Source of the DNA: Paracyclopina nana | Lineage: Eukaryota; Arthropoda; Copepoda; Cyclopoida; Cyclopettidae | Length of the DNA: 64,000 bases | Reading direction: 5' to 3' | Assembly: GCA_019096065.1 (NCBI GenBank) | Contig: JAGUCH010000003.1 | Coordinates: 3,596,001-3,660,000 of the forward strand | Part shown: positions 10,757-20,432 of the stretch, piece by piece | Layout: every line of letters starts with the position of its first letter | How positions within the stretch are numbered: the first letter of the stretch is position 1 | Notes under the pieces: model-generated | Seen by the model: only the letters and a program-made list of their open reading frames with translations | Databases searched by the model: none | Told to the model about the DNA's origin: nothing | Translations under genes and position numbers: made by a program

Positions 10757-11000
10757 CAAAAAGGCCTGTCAATAAAGGCCAAAGAACACGAAATTGCCAA
10801 GAAAAATTGGAATAAAAAATAAAAGCCTTACATGTATCGTCAGGACAAATAAACTAATATAGCCTTTCTCATAAAACTTTCCTTAGATTTATTTCATAAT
10901 GCATAACACTTTTAGACCAGACAGCAGACAGTCCACTCATCACATTCTCTCGCAGCTACAGGAAACAATCCTGGAACTTAGCAGTCTCTTTGCGTTCACT

Positions 11001-11633
11001 ATGGAGCCTACAGCACAGAAATTAATTATCAGAACTCCCGAATGGAAAAATACAGCTATACGGCTCATGAAAAAACACTGGATAGACAAACAGCCAATTC
11101 CACCCCCAATTGGGATGACGAACATTATGGACCGCGCCATGTTACACGAGCTGGCACGATTCGGCGTCGACCAGTACGTACATCAAGTATGCACGCACAA
11201 AGCCTTTGTGACCAAAACTTACGAGCGCTTCATCCGCCCGCCGTGGGAAAACGTAATCTCGCGAGACGAGATCCCAGCCTACGACAACTCCTCATTATAC
11301 GAATTCGACGAGTTGGTTGGCCTGACCGAAGGCATTATTCATGGCCGTAGAGGAGCTGCCTACGACAGGGCCATCAGGCATCATTATCTGCGTAACCAGC
11401 ACCACCCAGAACACTACGTCGACGGAAACGGCCAGCCCACCCCTATGCCGTTCGCACCCCTCTTAGCAAGCGCCTTGGGCCTGATTGCCACACGCTGGGA
11501 GAAACAGCTACAGGGCGACCCACAAGTCGACGACAAAACCTTGTTAATGATTGAGCCCCAAACATTGGACAATTACCATGAGCTTGACAAGATGCGAATT
11601 ATGGGAATTATGTCTCTATTTAGGACACAATAA
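11001..11633 (+). CDS. DUF5662-like accessory protein, copy B
   Basis: This is the tandem paralogue of the preceding gene. The frame is open from an ATG at 10899, but I choose the ATG at 11001: it gives exactly 210 residues, aligns with the start of copy A (both begin Met-Glu), and leaves the extra 34 residues without a counterpart. It carries HHYLRNQHHPEHY and PTPMP like copy A. The upstream HD of copy A is YD here (AYDNSSL), so one putative metal ligand is lost while the rest is kept. That pattern suggests the two copies have diverged in activity. An AATAAA at about 11781-11786, a few hundred bases downstream, could end a transcript covering pol and both copies. Confidence 0.6.
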   Translation: MEPTAQKLIIRTPEWKNTAIRLMKKHWIDKQPIPPPIGMTNIMDRAMLHELARFGVDQYVHQVCTHKAFVTKTYERFIRPPWENVISRDEIPAYDNSSLYEFDELVGLTEGIIHGRRGAAYDRAIRHHYLRNQHHPEHYVDGNGQPTPMPFAPLLASALGLIATRWEKQLQGDPQVDDKTLLMIEPQTLDNYHELDKMRIMGIMSLFRTQ

Positions 11634-12086
11634 GCTGGAGCCAATAATACTAAATATGTATAATATATATATATATATTAAAATACAGCGCACCCTCGCA
11701 CTCTAGTGCGATATATAATTCCCGAATATGGCCTCAAATTTGGTTAGGGTGACCAAGTCACCATAACTTTTCACAACCTCAATAAAAAGTCACACACATC
11801 GCACACCACACACCAAATCTGGTTAGGGTGATGTCCGTGACACCAGTGCGTAAAACGGAAGCCAAAAATAAGACAAAAATTTTTTTTTGCCACACACCTT
11901 TTCCGAGGGGGGGAGGGAAATGCAAGGCATACACACACGGATAGATCAATACGCTTTTTTGCATCAAATACGGTGTTTTATTTAACAAATCTCAAAACCT
12001 TAATTATGACACCCAAAAACAACTTTACTTCAGTCAAATAAAACCAGATACAGCCGGCTGAATCACCCAACTGAGAGTTCAACAAC

Positions 12087-12123
12087 TATAAAAGGTTAAG
12101 CTCAATCAGCAAAGCTCTCATTC
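12087..12123 (+). promoter_or_regulatory. TATA box plus arthropod initiator
   Basis: TATAAAAGG starts at 12087, and TCATTC with its A at 12120 follows 33 bp later. This is the standard spacing and the consensus (TCA-G/T-T-C/T) for arthropod RNA polymerase II core promoters. An AATAAA follows at about 12353. The transcript it would drive is unknown because no long ORF follows immediately. Confidence 0.5.
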
Positions 12124-12837
12124 AGCCCAAAAAGCAACCAGCGGAAGGACCGCATTGAGTGCTCTCTCAACGGAGCTATCACGGATCAATCATAGCCAGA
12201 GGAAATCGCTCATCAGTTGCCTCAGTTGAGTCTACCACATCAGCCTCGGAATCTTCAGAAATACGAAAGCGCAGCCCAGCGTGCTCAGCAGTTGGCCTTG
12301 TATAGAAACCCTATCGTTGTACAAGACACCGGCCACCTGACAAAAAGAGAAAAATAAAAGCTCCAATTTAGCACCGCACTGCAATTGAGACTTACCAGAT
12401 TCACGCGCCCGCGCTTGCAACCAAAGCCAAGCCTCCCAAAGGCACAGTTTTCCAAGGGGAACAAATATCATTTTGCAGCTGTACCAAGACCAACCAGGTA
12501 TACGCCTATCAGGAAACTTGCCCACGATGCGGCGGCGCCTCCAAGGGGAACAAAAACCATTTCGCTACACGAGCCGGGCCCACCCAGCCAGCCGCATTGG
12601 CCCCTCCCACCGGCCTCGGCCTCGCCCATTGGCCTAACCCCTCGAACATGCCGGACCACGCCTTCACAGAGAGGCGGGGCCGCCCTCGAAGACCGAGGTG
12701 TCCCCACTGCACATTGACGAGTACAGGCCACAACTATCGAGCCAAACGCAGAGAGGCAAGCGACACGCCCAGTCCCGCCCATCGTCAGCGTGCCCCGCCC
12801 TCTCACCACGTCGGCCACCACGCCCTCGCCACGAAGA

Positions 12838-13360
12838 TGGAATAGCAGGATAACTATAACTTCGATTTTTATAAAACCACACTCTGTAACGAAAAAGAAA
12901 AAATATAACCTGTACTAATCACTTTGGTATAACAAAAATACTTACTTGACTTCCACGGGGACCATTCAATGACCCGCCCTCGCGAGAAGAAGTTCGTTGA
13001 TGACCACGCCCACTTCAGCACCCACGCCAAAAATGTCATCGGCCACGCCTCTGATTCCAGTACGAGAAAGTTAGCTGGACTCGGACTACACCACCAACGC
13101 AGCCCACGCCTCCAGTCTTGCTACCCAGCTCGAGCTCGGCCACTCCCACGCCTTGCGCTCGGCCACGCCCAGGACCTGACAATGACAAGGTCACACGCGA
13201 GCCCCGCCCGCCTGATCACCACGAGGATTATTATAACAGCGATTTTTATAAAATCACATCCTGCAACAAAATACACTTCGTATATGCGATACTTTCGAAA
13301 TTAGATTACCTACTAGACTTCTATAGAGTCGTCGATGACCCGCTCCTCGAGTCCCAGAAT
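12838..13360 (+). repeat. Diverged direct repeat, spacing 377 bp, each with a TATAAAA block
   Basis: The block around 12850-12990 and the block around 13225-13355 align over their length. Both contain CGATTTTTATAAAA (positions 12863 and 13240), a following CACA/CACAT-CTG-AAC segment, and then GACTTC and ATGACCCGC segments about 110 bp further on. The two copies differ at many positions, so the duplication is not recent. CACGCC-rich DNA lies between and before them. Confidence 0.55.
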
Positions 13361-14077
13361 TCGGACGACGAACCGGGACCCCCGGGGCAAGTCATGCGGC
13401 TCCAAGTAAAGCTGACTCACCACCGGGAATAAAAACCGCGGTCGCCTCCGAAAAACCCACACGAGGAACGGCAACCCGAGGTATATTCGGCATACCAGCC
13501 CAGCCGCTACCGTAATTAAGAGGCTGACACAGCCCCAAAAAGCGGCCTAATCAAAGCCCTAGAAAACAGAGCTATTTCTAATAAGAAGCAAAGACTGTCA
13601 GATTCCACTCACACTTTCTGGAGCCGCGACAGCCACGGCCGGCGCCATCGACGTCGAAGTCGGTCCAGTCCCACCATAAAACTGTAAATTCAGATAAGTC
13701 AGGCTACAAAGCCACGATTTCTCGAACAATTTTACCTCTCGCACTATAAAAGACATTTCAGTCTTCTCAAGCAAAAATCACAAGTCCAAATAGAGCTACC
13801 AGACCAAAGTCAACCAAAGTCCCCGTTCGCAATGCGCAAAAGCCAAAATGAGCTTAGAACGCGTCAACTATGACATCTGGTACCTCTGCTAGACAACGCG
13901 ACCATCCATTAGGACTCAGAAAAGGGCCAAACTCGCCCCGTAAACGCCGAAATTGCGAGCTACAATATCAAACGAAAGCAAGCAACCACCAAGTGAAATG
14001 CATTCGCCATGATTTATTAAACAAGTAAAATTAGAAATCCATGAACAAATAACTATACACGCAAAATGAGGCTATAA

Positions 14078-15164
14078 TTACGAATCGGCCGCGCCATCGT
14101 CATGAATTTCCACGAGAACCTCAGTTTTGGTGCCATCACCAACAGTGTTACCAGCTTTCGCAATGGCTTCAAGCGCAACATCAACTTGTCTACCCAAATC
14201 ATCAAGGATAGCACGCTGGGCCACCGTGCAAAGTGCCCCGTTGACCTTATCATGCAGCGCCTGATGCGCTGCCCGATTGCGAGCCTCTATACCCGCAATT
14301 AGCCCCTCCACACTTGGACCCGCTACACTCGGGCGTAGCCCACCAGCCGCCGCCACGGTGCCACAAACAGCTTTCGGGCCCGTTTTAGCCGCTGATCCAC
14401 GCTTCTTACGGCCACTTCCACTCGCATCAACAGACGAATTCTCCTGCTTCTCGGCTGACAGAACTTGAACAGAGTTTGTTCCTCCCCCTCCAACGACCAC
14501 CTGCTGGAGTTCGACGTCATAAGTCACAGGCTCACTCGGGGGAAAACGACGGTGGTATCGGTTCAAACACCAATTGTCGAGGCGACGATACCCCCAGATG
14601 CAGCCCCAGGCCAATGCCGACAAAATAATCTGCAACAAAAAGGCTGAGGATAAGATTGAGCCTCCGAAAAGAAGGTCAACTAGAACTTACTATGATCCAC
14701 ACACCAAAGGAAATGGTGCCGAAAATGCCAAGCAAATCCACACTTTCGGGTCCAGCCGAATCGCCCTTGGGAGCACCCGGGCAACCTGGTGCGGCCTCCG
14801 ATGAAAATGCAAATTGCGGAGCAGCTGTGGTGAATTGGGCCACCGCTGTAGTCACTTTATCCACTATTTCACTGACTGGCAAATCCTATTAAGCATAAAT
14901 ATAAGCATACAGAATTACTATTAGATTAAAAATTAGCTTTACTGGAAAGTATAGGTCGACCACTTCGCCCAAATTGAACGACCGCAGTGACTGGAGCACA
15001 GCCGATAATTTGGTGCAGGGGAAGGCAGTCCAAAACTGCTCTGCATAATATCGGTCTGCCTCAAATTCCTCCCGGCCCAAAGAGAGCTCATAAAGCAGTC
15101 GACCAAAGTAATGTCTTACCTCAGTACTGCCCGCCTCTTTAGCAGAAGGAAGAACGAAACTCAT
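14078..15164 (-). CDS. Antisense, probably three-exon membrane-protein gene inside element 1
   Basis: I infer three exons on the minus strand: 15164-15120, 14885-14691 and 14629-14078. The introns run from GTAAGA to TTAATAG and from GTAAGT to TTGCAG. All junctions are in phase 0, and the product would be about 263 residues. An alternative keeps the first intron's sequence as coding up to another donor near 14945. The second junction joins two hydrophobic stretches into one continuous transmembrane segment, which supports the splicing model. It is followed by W- and R-rich residues and a soluble tail (nt 14540-14078) rich in Ala, Gly, Ser and Lys, with a helical amphipathic end. I recognise no family. 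An antisense gene with introns in a retroelement is unusual. Because it is antisense, its introns would survive reverse transcription of the sense genome. Confidence 0.5.
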
Positions 15165-16058
15165 GTCTCGTATATATATGCGTACAGGAGCAATACCTCG
15201 AGCTTAATGAGAAATAATCACCTTTCTTCCTGGCAGCCACACATCACGCCCCAGATCACCTCCCTCCGCGAAAGACATTGCGCATGCAATATCAAATCAG
15301 CAATAAATCAGGGACATCATAAACGCCCCCTTTAAAAAAAGCGGTAGAGAGAAAAATGTAAACCGGTTTTCGCATCTTGAAAACGAGACTATACAACTGC
15401 AAGTCGAGCTCACTCCCCGCAGCGAGGTCACATTTCCTCAACGCAGCTTTAAGCACTCCTCGCGCCATAAATCAAGCTGACATCAGCATTCAGCTCGAGC
15501 ACTGATCTCACCACAAATGAAGGGAAAAAATGAATGCAAAAATTAGCTAAAATATTGTGATATAAAAATGCACAATGGGTTCATGCACCATGAAAACGAG
15601 TGAGTGGCCCGCTCATAACGCTTCGTCTAAATTCCGAATTCACACTGCTCGAAACGAGACAAGAAACAAGACCATAAATCTTAGAGATGAACACTTACTA
15701 CATTAAAATTGCCAGAAAGAAAAATAAGGCAGGGGGACGAAGTCAAAATTCCCCATGGCCATAAAGCATGAGGAGTTATAACACATTACTTGAGTAAAAC
15801 TCAGGACCGCTCAATCATCATCATTATTCTTGCTTGTACAGTCTTGCCAGAAAAAAGGGCTTGGCCCCAGGGCAAAAACCCACGCTTTAAAAAATAACCG
15901 GTTCTCGAGTGCTCAACCCTTTGTGACTACAAGGTCACACAGAAATGGGCCAGCCAGAGATGCAGATAAATACAGCTTGCAAAAATGAGAAGGATTCATT
16001 CCACTCGCAAACAGCATTGCAGCCAGCACTACGACTACGTTAAGCCCCACGAAACGAA
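15165..16058. other. Gene-free region between the antisense gene and the 388-residue gene
   Basis: I see no gene in these 0.9 kb. It is the intergenic space between a minus-strand and a plus-strand unit, so it should contain both promoters. The plus-strand one is visible at 15964-16001. On the minus side there is a TATATATA run at about 15170-15178, but it lies too close to the ATG at 15164 to act as its TATA box. Confidence 0.5.
15964..16001 (+). promoter_or_regulatory. TATA-like box plus initiator for the 388-residue gene
   Basis: AGATAAATA begins at 15964-15966, and TCATTC follows with its A at 15998, about 32 bp downstream. The start codon of the next gene is at 16059, giving a leader of about 60 nt. 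The TATA match is imperfect, but the spacing equals that of the other two promoters in this element. Confidence 0.4.
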
Positions 16059-17287
16059 ATGAGCCAAGATAACCAAGCCGAGACCCCCGGGGTCCCTCTA
16101 GGCCCCATGGAAGTCGACCGTAGCGACACTCAGGAAACTCCAGCTCAGCCCAATAATGAACGTGAGGTCGACGACGATTCACCCGCAGAACCTGAGCGGC
16201 CCACCCTGGAAAAATGGGCACGCGATCTCGACTACTACTACAGCTTAGAGGAGCTAACCGCGCACCACACTCCTGAGCGCTTTATCGAGGGCCTAATAGC
16301 CATAGAAAAAGCCCGACAACCAGTGCAAAGCCCATTTATTCGCCAATTGAACTTATTAAAAGGTATACTAAAAAGCAACTCTCTTTTATTAACTTGTCAA
16401 GCTCATTGACACATTATAAATCAGGTCCCAGGCCAGAAGTTCAGTGGGGCATGCAACTGGAAGCCTGGCCCATGAAAAATGGCGAGCGATATGAGCCATC
16501 CTCTTTTCGCCAACCAATACGCATTCGTAACTTAGCAAGGTTGACCTTCGAGATCCGCCCCGGAGCAGCTGAAAGCGACGAGATTCCACGAGTAGCCCTA
16601 GTTCTTCTGGGCGGAGAAGAGGCTAACCCATACCCACTGTACAACACAACGGGCACTGCACTTGAGATCCAAGACATGTGTCCAGTACTGAGTCCCACAC
16701 TGGGCTCCCATTACAAGGTGGCCACCATAGGAAACGAAGGCTTGCCCGGTGTCTTCGTAGAAGCACCGGTGCGCAACCGAAAAGTCGACGTTTTGATTAA
16801 ACTTGACGAGTCTTACGTAGAGCCCTCCTTATACATCGACCCGTCCACCATTGCAGTCCAGATCCTGGTGATTTCACCGGAGTATCTGGCCAACGGCCTG
16901 CTTAGTTTTGGAAGCTTCTTCCCACTCAAAGTAGACATGCGCTACCAAGCCTGCCCGGAAGTCCAATCCTTCATCGCTCAGCTCGAAGAGGAGAATCCCC
17001 GCATGGTGCGCTACTTGCAAGGATGTTTCACCCTGCAGGAGCGTAAAGCCCTACAGCAACGCCAGCGAGAATATAAGGAACGTGAGAATAGAGAAAGGAT
17101 TACCTCACCACCGACAAGTTACGCAGCCGCTGCCAGAGCCAGTCATCGCCCAGCGCCCTCCAGAAGACCAGAGAGGACCGAGCCCTCGACTCAAATCGAG
17201 CGGGAAATCGCGTCCGCGCTTGAACAGCTCGAGCCCAATAAAAGAGAACGCCTAAAAAGGGAGCTGCTCAGCATGGTGAAAAAATAA
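16059..17287 (+). CDS. Two-exon accessory gene of unknown function (about 388 residues)
   Basis: Exon 1 runs from the ATG at 16059 to 16362 (donor GTATAC) and exon 2 from 16425 (acceptor ATCAG) to the stop at 17287. The 62-nt intron is in phase 1 and joins two long ORFs. Without splicing, exon 1 ends at a stop at 16409. The product starts with an acidic, Pro/Glu-rich segment, followed by a region rich in beta-strand-forming residues (about residues 105-290, with WGMQLEAWPM near its start), and ends in a basic, highly charged helical tail with an alanine stretch (YAAAARAS). I recognise no family. The beta-rich core with a basic tail would fit a structural or nucleic-acid-associated protein, but that is inference. 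It precedes the envelope-like gene on the same strand. Confidence 0.5.
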
Positions 17288-17518
17288 CCCGATGACCTCA
17301 CTCCACCATTAAAACTTACTGAAACGGCCCCGGACCTCTGCGAGAACAGGATTGCACAATTGCCTTGTACATAATTGTCAACAAAAATTCCCATAACATT
17401 TTTGAATCAATGCTCACTAACCATAGAACTGGCGCCAGCGTGAATGAAATAAAAATACTTGCATACCACACAAATGCGCGAATTCTTCCCAGACGCGCGC
17501 CCGACCAACAAATGCATC

Positions 17519-17614
17519 CCAAAGATGCACTTTTACAGCACAAATTCGCACGCCCGGGACCAGAAAAATGCAGCCTAAAAATGCACTTTTGCAGTATAAA
17601 TTAGAGGCCCCTGG
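17519..17614 (+). repeat. Short direct repeat upstream of the envelope-like gene
   Basis: Two copies of a unit of about 40 bp with the core ATGCACTTTT(A/G)CAG occur, at 17519-17562 and 17576-17614, 57 bp apart. The second copy contains the TATA box of the next gene; in the first copy the equivalent position reads CACAAATT. Confidence 0.55.
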
Positions 17615-17630
17615 TAAATTGCACTCAGTT
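17595..17630 (+). promoter_or_regulatory. TATA box plus initiator of the envelope-like gene
   Basis: TATAAATT starts at 17595, and TCAGTT with its A at 17627 follows 32 bp later, 29 bp before the start codon at 17656. This is a textbook arthropod TATA plus TCAGT core promoter. It implies that the envelope-like gene is transcribed from its own internal start and not only from the LTR. Confidence 0.6.
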
Positions 17631-17655
17631 CAACAAGACCAACGTCAAAGGCAAC

Positions 17656-19554
17656 ATGAAAGTGTTCATTCACGCAACCACTTACTTAATATTAGCACTT
17701 GCTGACATCTCTGTGCCCGCATTTATTCACGAATATGGGCAAGTGCCGGAGAATTCGATTTGCATGAACAACTTCGCACTTAGGCCGTACCGTCGACTAT
17801 ATCATGTGCAAGAAGAAGCTGAGATGACAGTGCTGGACCTCGAACCTTACGCACAAGCGCTAACCAATGTCAGAGCCGAAACGAAAGACTCGTTAATGAA
17901 AATACGCCGCCACCCTCAAGATTTAAGCGTCCCCCGATTCTTGATGGACTACAACAATAAAATAGTAGCCCTGACCAATGGAGACGTGAAAGATCTGGAC
18001 AAACTGTGTAACGAAAGGATCCCCGGCTTCGAGGGATTTGAACCCGAGTCAAACGAAGAAATGTCCGAATTTCTACGTAAGGCATTAATCCTACGGTCAG
18101 GCTCGGGAAATAAACACACGTTTAATATGAAGATCGACGTAGTCTTTAAATCCATTGTGACCCTCGATAAAAAACTGGTATTCGAAAACATGGAAGGAGC
18201 AGAACCCAGTGGCACCTATGTCGAGGGCTTTCCTACACTCACAGTTGAAACAGAGCCACAATTTCCCAGCAAAATCAAGAAAATGACCGTGTTTCCACCC
18301 GTCACCGCAGTGCAAGACGCAGTCTGCCAGCGGAAATATCCTGCCTTGATAAACGACAAGAGTGCCTTCAGCAAGTTTACCAACACAGTAGACTCATACC
18401 TAAGAAAAATGGAAAGTGCCATCAAAGTCTTAGGGGAGCTAGCGCTCTCCGGGTCAGCCCGCGAGTTCGCGACCAACATGATTAGAAAAGCCAAAAAAGC
18501 AACACTACCTGCCGCCCTTCGGCAAGCCGTGCAAACGATAGATAAAATCTCCAGGATAGTAAAAGTAGGTGGCATCGATAGCGAGGAACTTAACACCCTC
18601 ATGGGAGGCCTCAAGCTAGTAGCCCAGTTCAGCAAAGCCATAAGAAGATTAAAGAATGTATATCGCTTTCCATACGCGAACGAAGCAACTGAGGAACTCG
18701 ATGAAATCAGATACGTGGGAATTGCCAACACTATCGAGGCCAACGATTACGTAATCCGAGGGGTAATGCGTCAAGACTCGCGAGATCCTGATCCGGAAAC
18801 AACTTACCTCATAATTAGCAGGAGCCTGGACGGCAAGATTCTCAGGCCCAAATACTTAACACAGTACAAGAAGAAGGCCTACGTGACGAACGAGTTACCC
18901 AACTACACCGATTGCTACGAGGAGGAAGACGGGACCATCGTGTGCGAGCCCAACGAGTATCAGCCTACTCCCCAGGAGACACTATGCGCACACAGCCTGC
19001 TAGGAAAGGCAATAGATGACCCATTCGACATGTGTGAGCTCCAGCAACTAGGCGATAACACGCTCACACCCGTGGACTGCGACTTATACACAGGAATTGC
19101 AAACGTGGTCAAGGAAACTACCCTCAACCGCACCTGTGCAGAGGACGACACGCAAAAACTCATCCTGGAGCCCGGATCTTACCAAATCAAGTCGAACTGC
19201 CAACTGGAACTGAATGATCAAACCATCGGCGTGCCAGAGATGGCCAAGGAGTCGGACATCGCACAATACATACACAAACTGCCGGAGAAGACCTGGCTCA
19301 ATATTTTCACTCGATGGGAAGTGTACACCACTGTTGCATGCCTCTCAGGAGCCATCGGACTAATACTGGCCTGCATAATCTGGAGAAAGCGACATCAATG
19401 CTGTAAAACACGGCCTACTCGCCCAACGAGACGAAGGGGCTCGCGCGACACCGAAGAGACGCGATCACTGCAAACGCGACAACGATATAGCGATAAATTA
19501 GCCAACAATTTAACCCCACTCACCACATATCCCTCAATTTCTAGACTAGAATAA
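17656..19554 (+). CDS. env: Envelope-like membrane glycoprotein of element 1
   Basis: This 632-residue ORF has a hydrophobic N terminus that fits a signal peptide (ATTYLILALADISVPA), a long ectodomain with helical regions and a cysteine-rich segment near residues 410-530, and a single transmembrane stretch at about residues 560-582 (VACLSGAIGLILACIIW). A short basic, arginine-rich cytoplasmic tail follows. This is the layout of a type I viral fusion or attachment protein. I see no clear furin site followed by a fusion peptide, and no resemblance to the env of the neighbouring element 2. It has its own TATA/initiator promoter and is the last gene before the element's 3' end. Envelope function is inferred from position and topology only. 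Confidence 0.55.
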   Translation: MKVFIHATTYLILALADISVPAFIHEYGQVPENSICMNNFALRPYRRLYHVQEEAEMTVLDLEPYAQALTNVRAETKDSLMKIRRHPQDLSVPRFLMDYNNKIVALTNGDVKDLDKLCNERIPGFEGFEPESNEEMSEFLRKALILRSGSGNKHTFNMKIDVVFKSIVTLDKKLVFENMEGAEPSGTYVEGFPTLTVETEPQFPSKIKKMTVFPPVTAVQDAVCQRKYPALINDKSAFSKFTNTVDSYLRKMESAIKVLGELALSGSAREFATNMIRKAKKATLPAALRQAVQTIDKISRIVKVGGIDSEELNTLMGGLKLVAQFSKAIRRLKNVYRFPYANEATEELDEIRYVGIANTIEANDYVIRGVMRQDSRDPDPETTYLIISRSLDGKILRPKYLTQYKKKAYVTNELPNYTDCYEEEDGTIVCEPNEYQPTPQETLCAHSLLGKAIDDPFDMCELQQLGDNTLTPVDCDLYTGIANVVKETTLNRTCAEDDTQKLILEPGSYQIKSNCQLELNDQTIGVPEMAKESDIAQYIHKLPEKTWLNIFTRWEVYTTVACLSGAIGLILACIIWRKRHQCCKTRPTRPTRRRGSRDTEETRSLQTRQRYSDKLANNLTPLTTYPSISRLE

Positions 19555-20384
19555 ATACTGCAACTAACTTCTCATCAGGGAACATCCCCCACGTCCTGTG
19601 GCCACCCTTTCTTTTATTTTTTAGGTTAGTGACCTCGTCATCCAAGGTCACGCTGGACTTGGCCTCCGAGGTCAAAATTGGTTAGGGTGATTGAAGCGTG
19701 ACATATAGTGGGGCCCGATGAGCGCAGGCAGCGCGCAGGCAGCTTCGTAGAGGACGAGAGCGAGGGAAGGCGCCGAGCAAAGAACGAGCCGGATCATCCT
19801 GGAGTCGCTTGTGGGACGCCATATCGCGATGTCCAATTAAGTTTTGCTGTACTTAGTGATTGCAGACTTGAGACCTGGAGGGTCTAAGATAGCAATAAAA
19901 GCAGCCTATTGAATAACAAAACAGTGGTTTTTAGTGAACAAACTCCATCGAGAACTCAGCCTTTCAACCTGAGTTGTTCGCGTAGCGCTGACTTGAAGCC
20001 TCAGTTCATCCAGAGGCCTCTCAATTCAGTAGTGATCCTACGGTGTGGGATATCTCGCCTCTCAAGAGTCTTGTCTCCGGAACTGGAGGTGCATAGACGC
20101 TATAGAGCCTTGAGGTCACAAGGGGCCGAGGAAGAGGCCGATCAGGACTGTCGTACCGGCCAGTCCACGAGGAGACCAGAGTGGTAGACTAGAGAGGTAG
20201 AGGCCCCTCGTCCCAAGGGGAAGTCGATCCAGCCTCAGAGTGCAGAATACGTATTTAGGCCTCTGAGGCCCCGGTCATCCAACCCCTTTCATCTATATAA
20301 ACCCAAGCCTGGAAGCAAGAGGGCCAGCGAAGGGAAGCAAGCTCATGAAGTTCAAGGTGATTTAAACTGGTAGGCGGCCGTCCC
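19555..20384. other. 3' terminal region of element 1 and junction with element 2
   Basis: No gene is seen. It contains a third TGGTTAGGGTGA (19679-19690), a GC-rich stretch (19700-19800), AATAAA at 19892-19897, a GGCCTCTGAGGCC palindrome (about 20254-20266) and TATATAA at 20294-20300. It probably includes the 3' LTR of element 1, but I could not define its ends because the 5' copy is outside the window. The TATATAA may belong to element 2. Confidence 0.4.
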
Positions 20385-20432
20385 GTGCTCCAGCCGACGC
20401 GCCGCCCTGGTCTGGCCGCTTCAACATTCTCG

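Larger units (their letters stand above)
11634..14077. other. Long non-coding region of element 1 with repeats and promoter-like sites
   Basis: I see no convincing gene in these 2.4 kb; the ORFs present are short and have no codon logic. The region holds a TA run (about 11661-11679), a short near-palindrome that can form a hairpin (11696-11711), two copies of TGGTTAGGGTGA (11741-11752 and 11820-11831) and a TATA/initiator promoter (12087-12123). It also has a stretch with at least nine CACGCC sequences (about 12655-13170), two 377-bp-spaced copies of a TATA-containing block, and another TATAAAAG at about 13745. It looks like a regulatory region separating the retroviral genes from the 3' gene cassette. 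Confidence 0.5.
1..20290 (+). mobile_element. Giant Ty3-like retroelement with accessory genes (element 1, 5' end outside window)
   Basis: The visible part encodes, in order, a Gag with zinc knuckles, an aspartic-protease ORF, a pol with RT, RNase H and integrase, two related 210-residue proteins, an antisense multi-exon gene, a two-exon gene and an envelope-like membrane glycoprotein. The 5' LTR is not in the window; only a 61-nt leader precedes gag. The 3' boundary is uncertain. A polyadenylation signal (AATAAA at 19892-19897) lies downstream of the envelope gene, and no repeat of the leader is visible, so LTRs could not be paired. At about 20 kb it is far longer than ordinary Ty3 elements (5-9 kb). 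Membership of the 14-19.5 kb genes in the same element is inferred from continuity and from a motif (TGGTTAGGGTGA) found both after the 210-residue genes and after the envelope gene. They could instead be a separate neighbouring insertion. Confidence 0.6.

Noticed and set aside
12385-13432. Overlapping ORFs on both strands in the CACGCC-rich region
   Set aside because: They owe their length to high GC and repeats and lack start context or recognisable motifs.
19909-20187. 92-codon ORF between the two proviruses as a residual gag
   Set aside because: No capsid or zinc-knuckle features; composition matches the surrounding non-coding GC-rich DNA.
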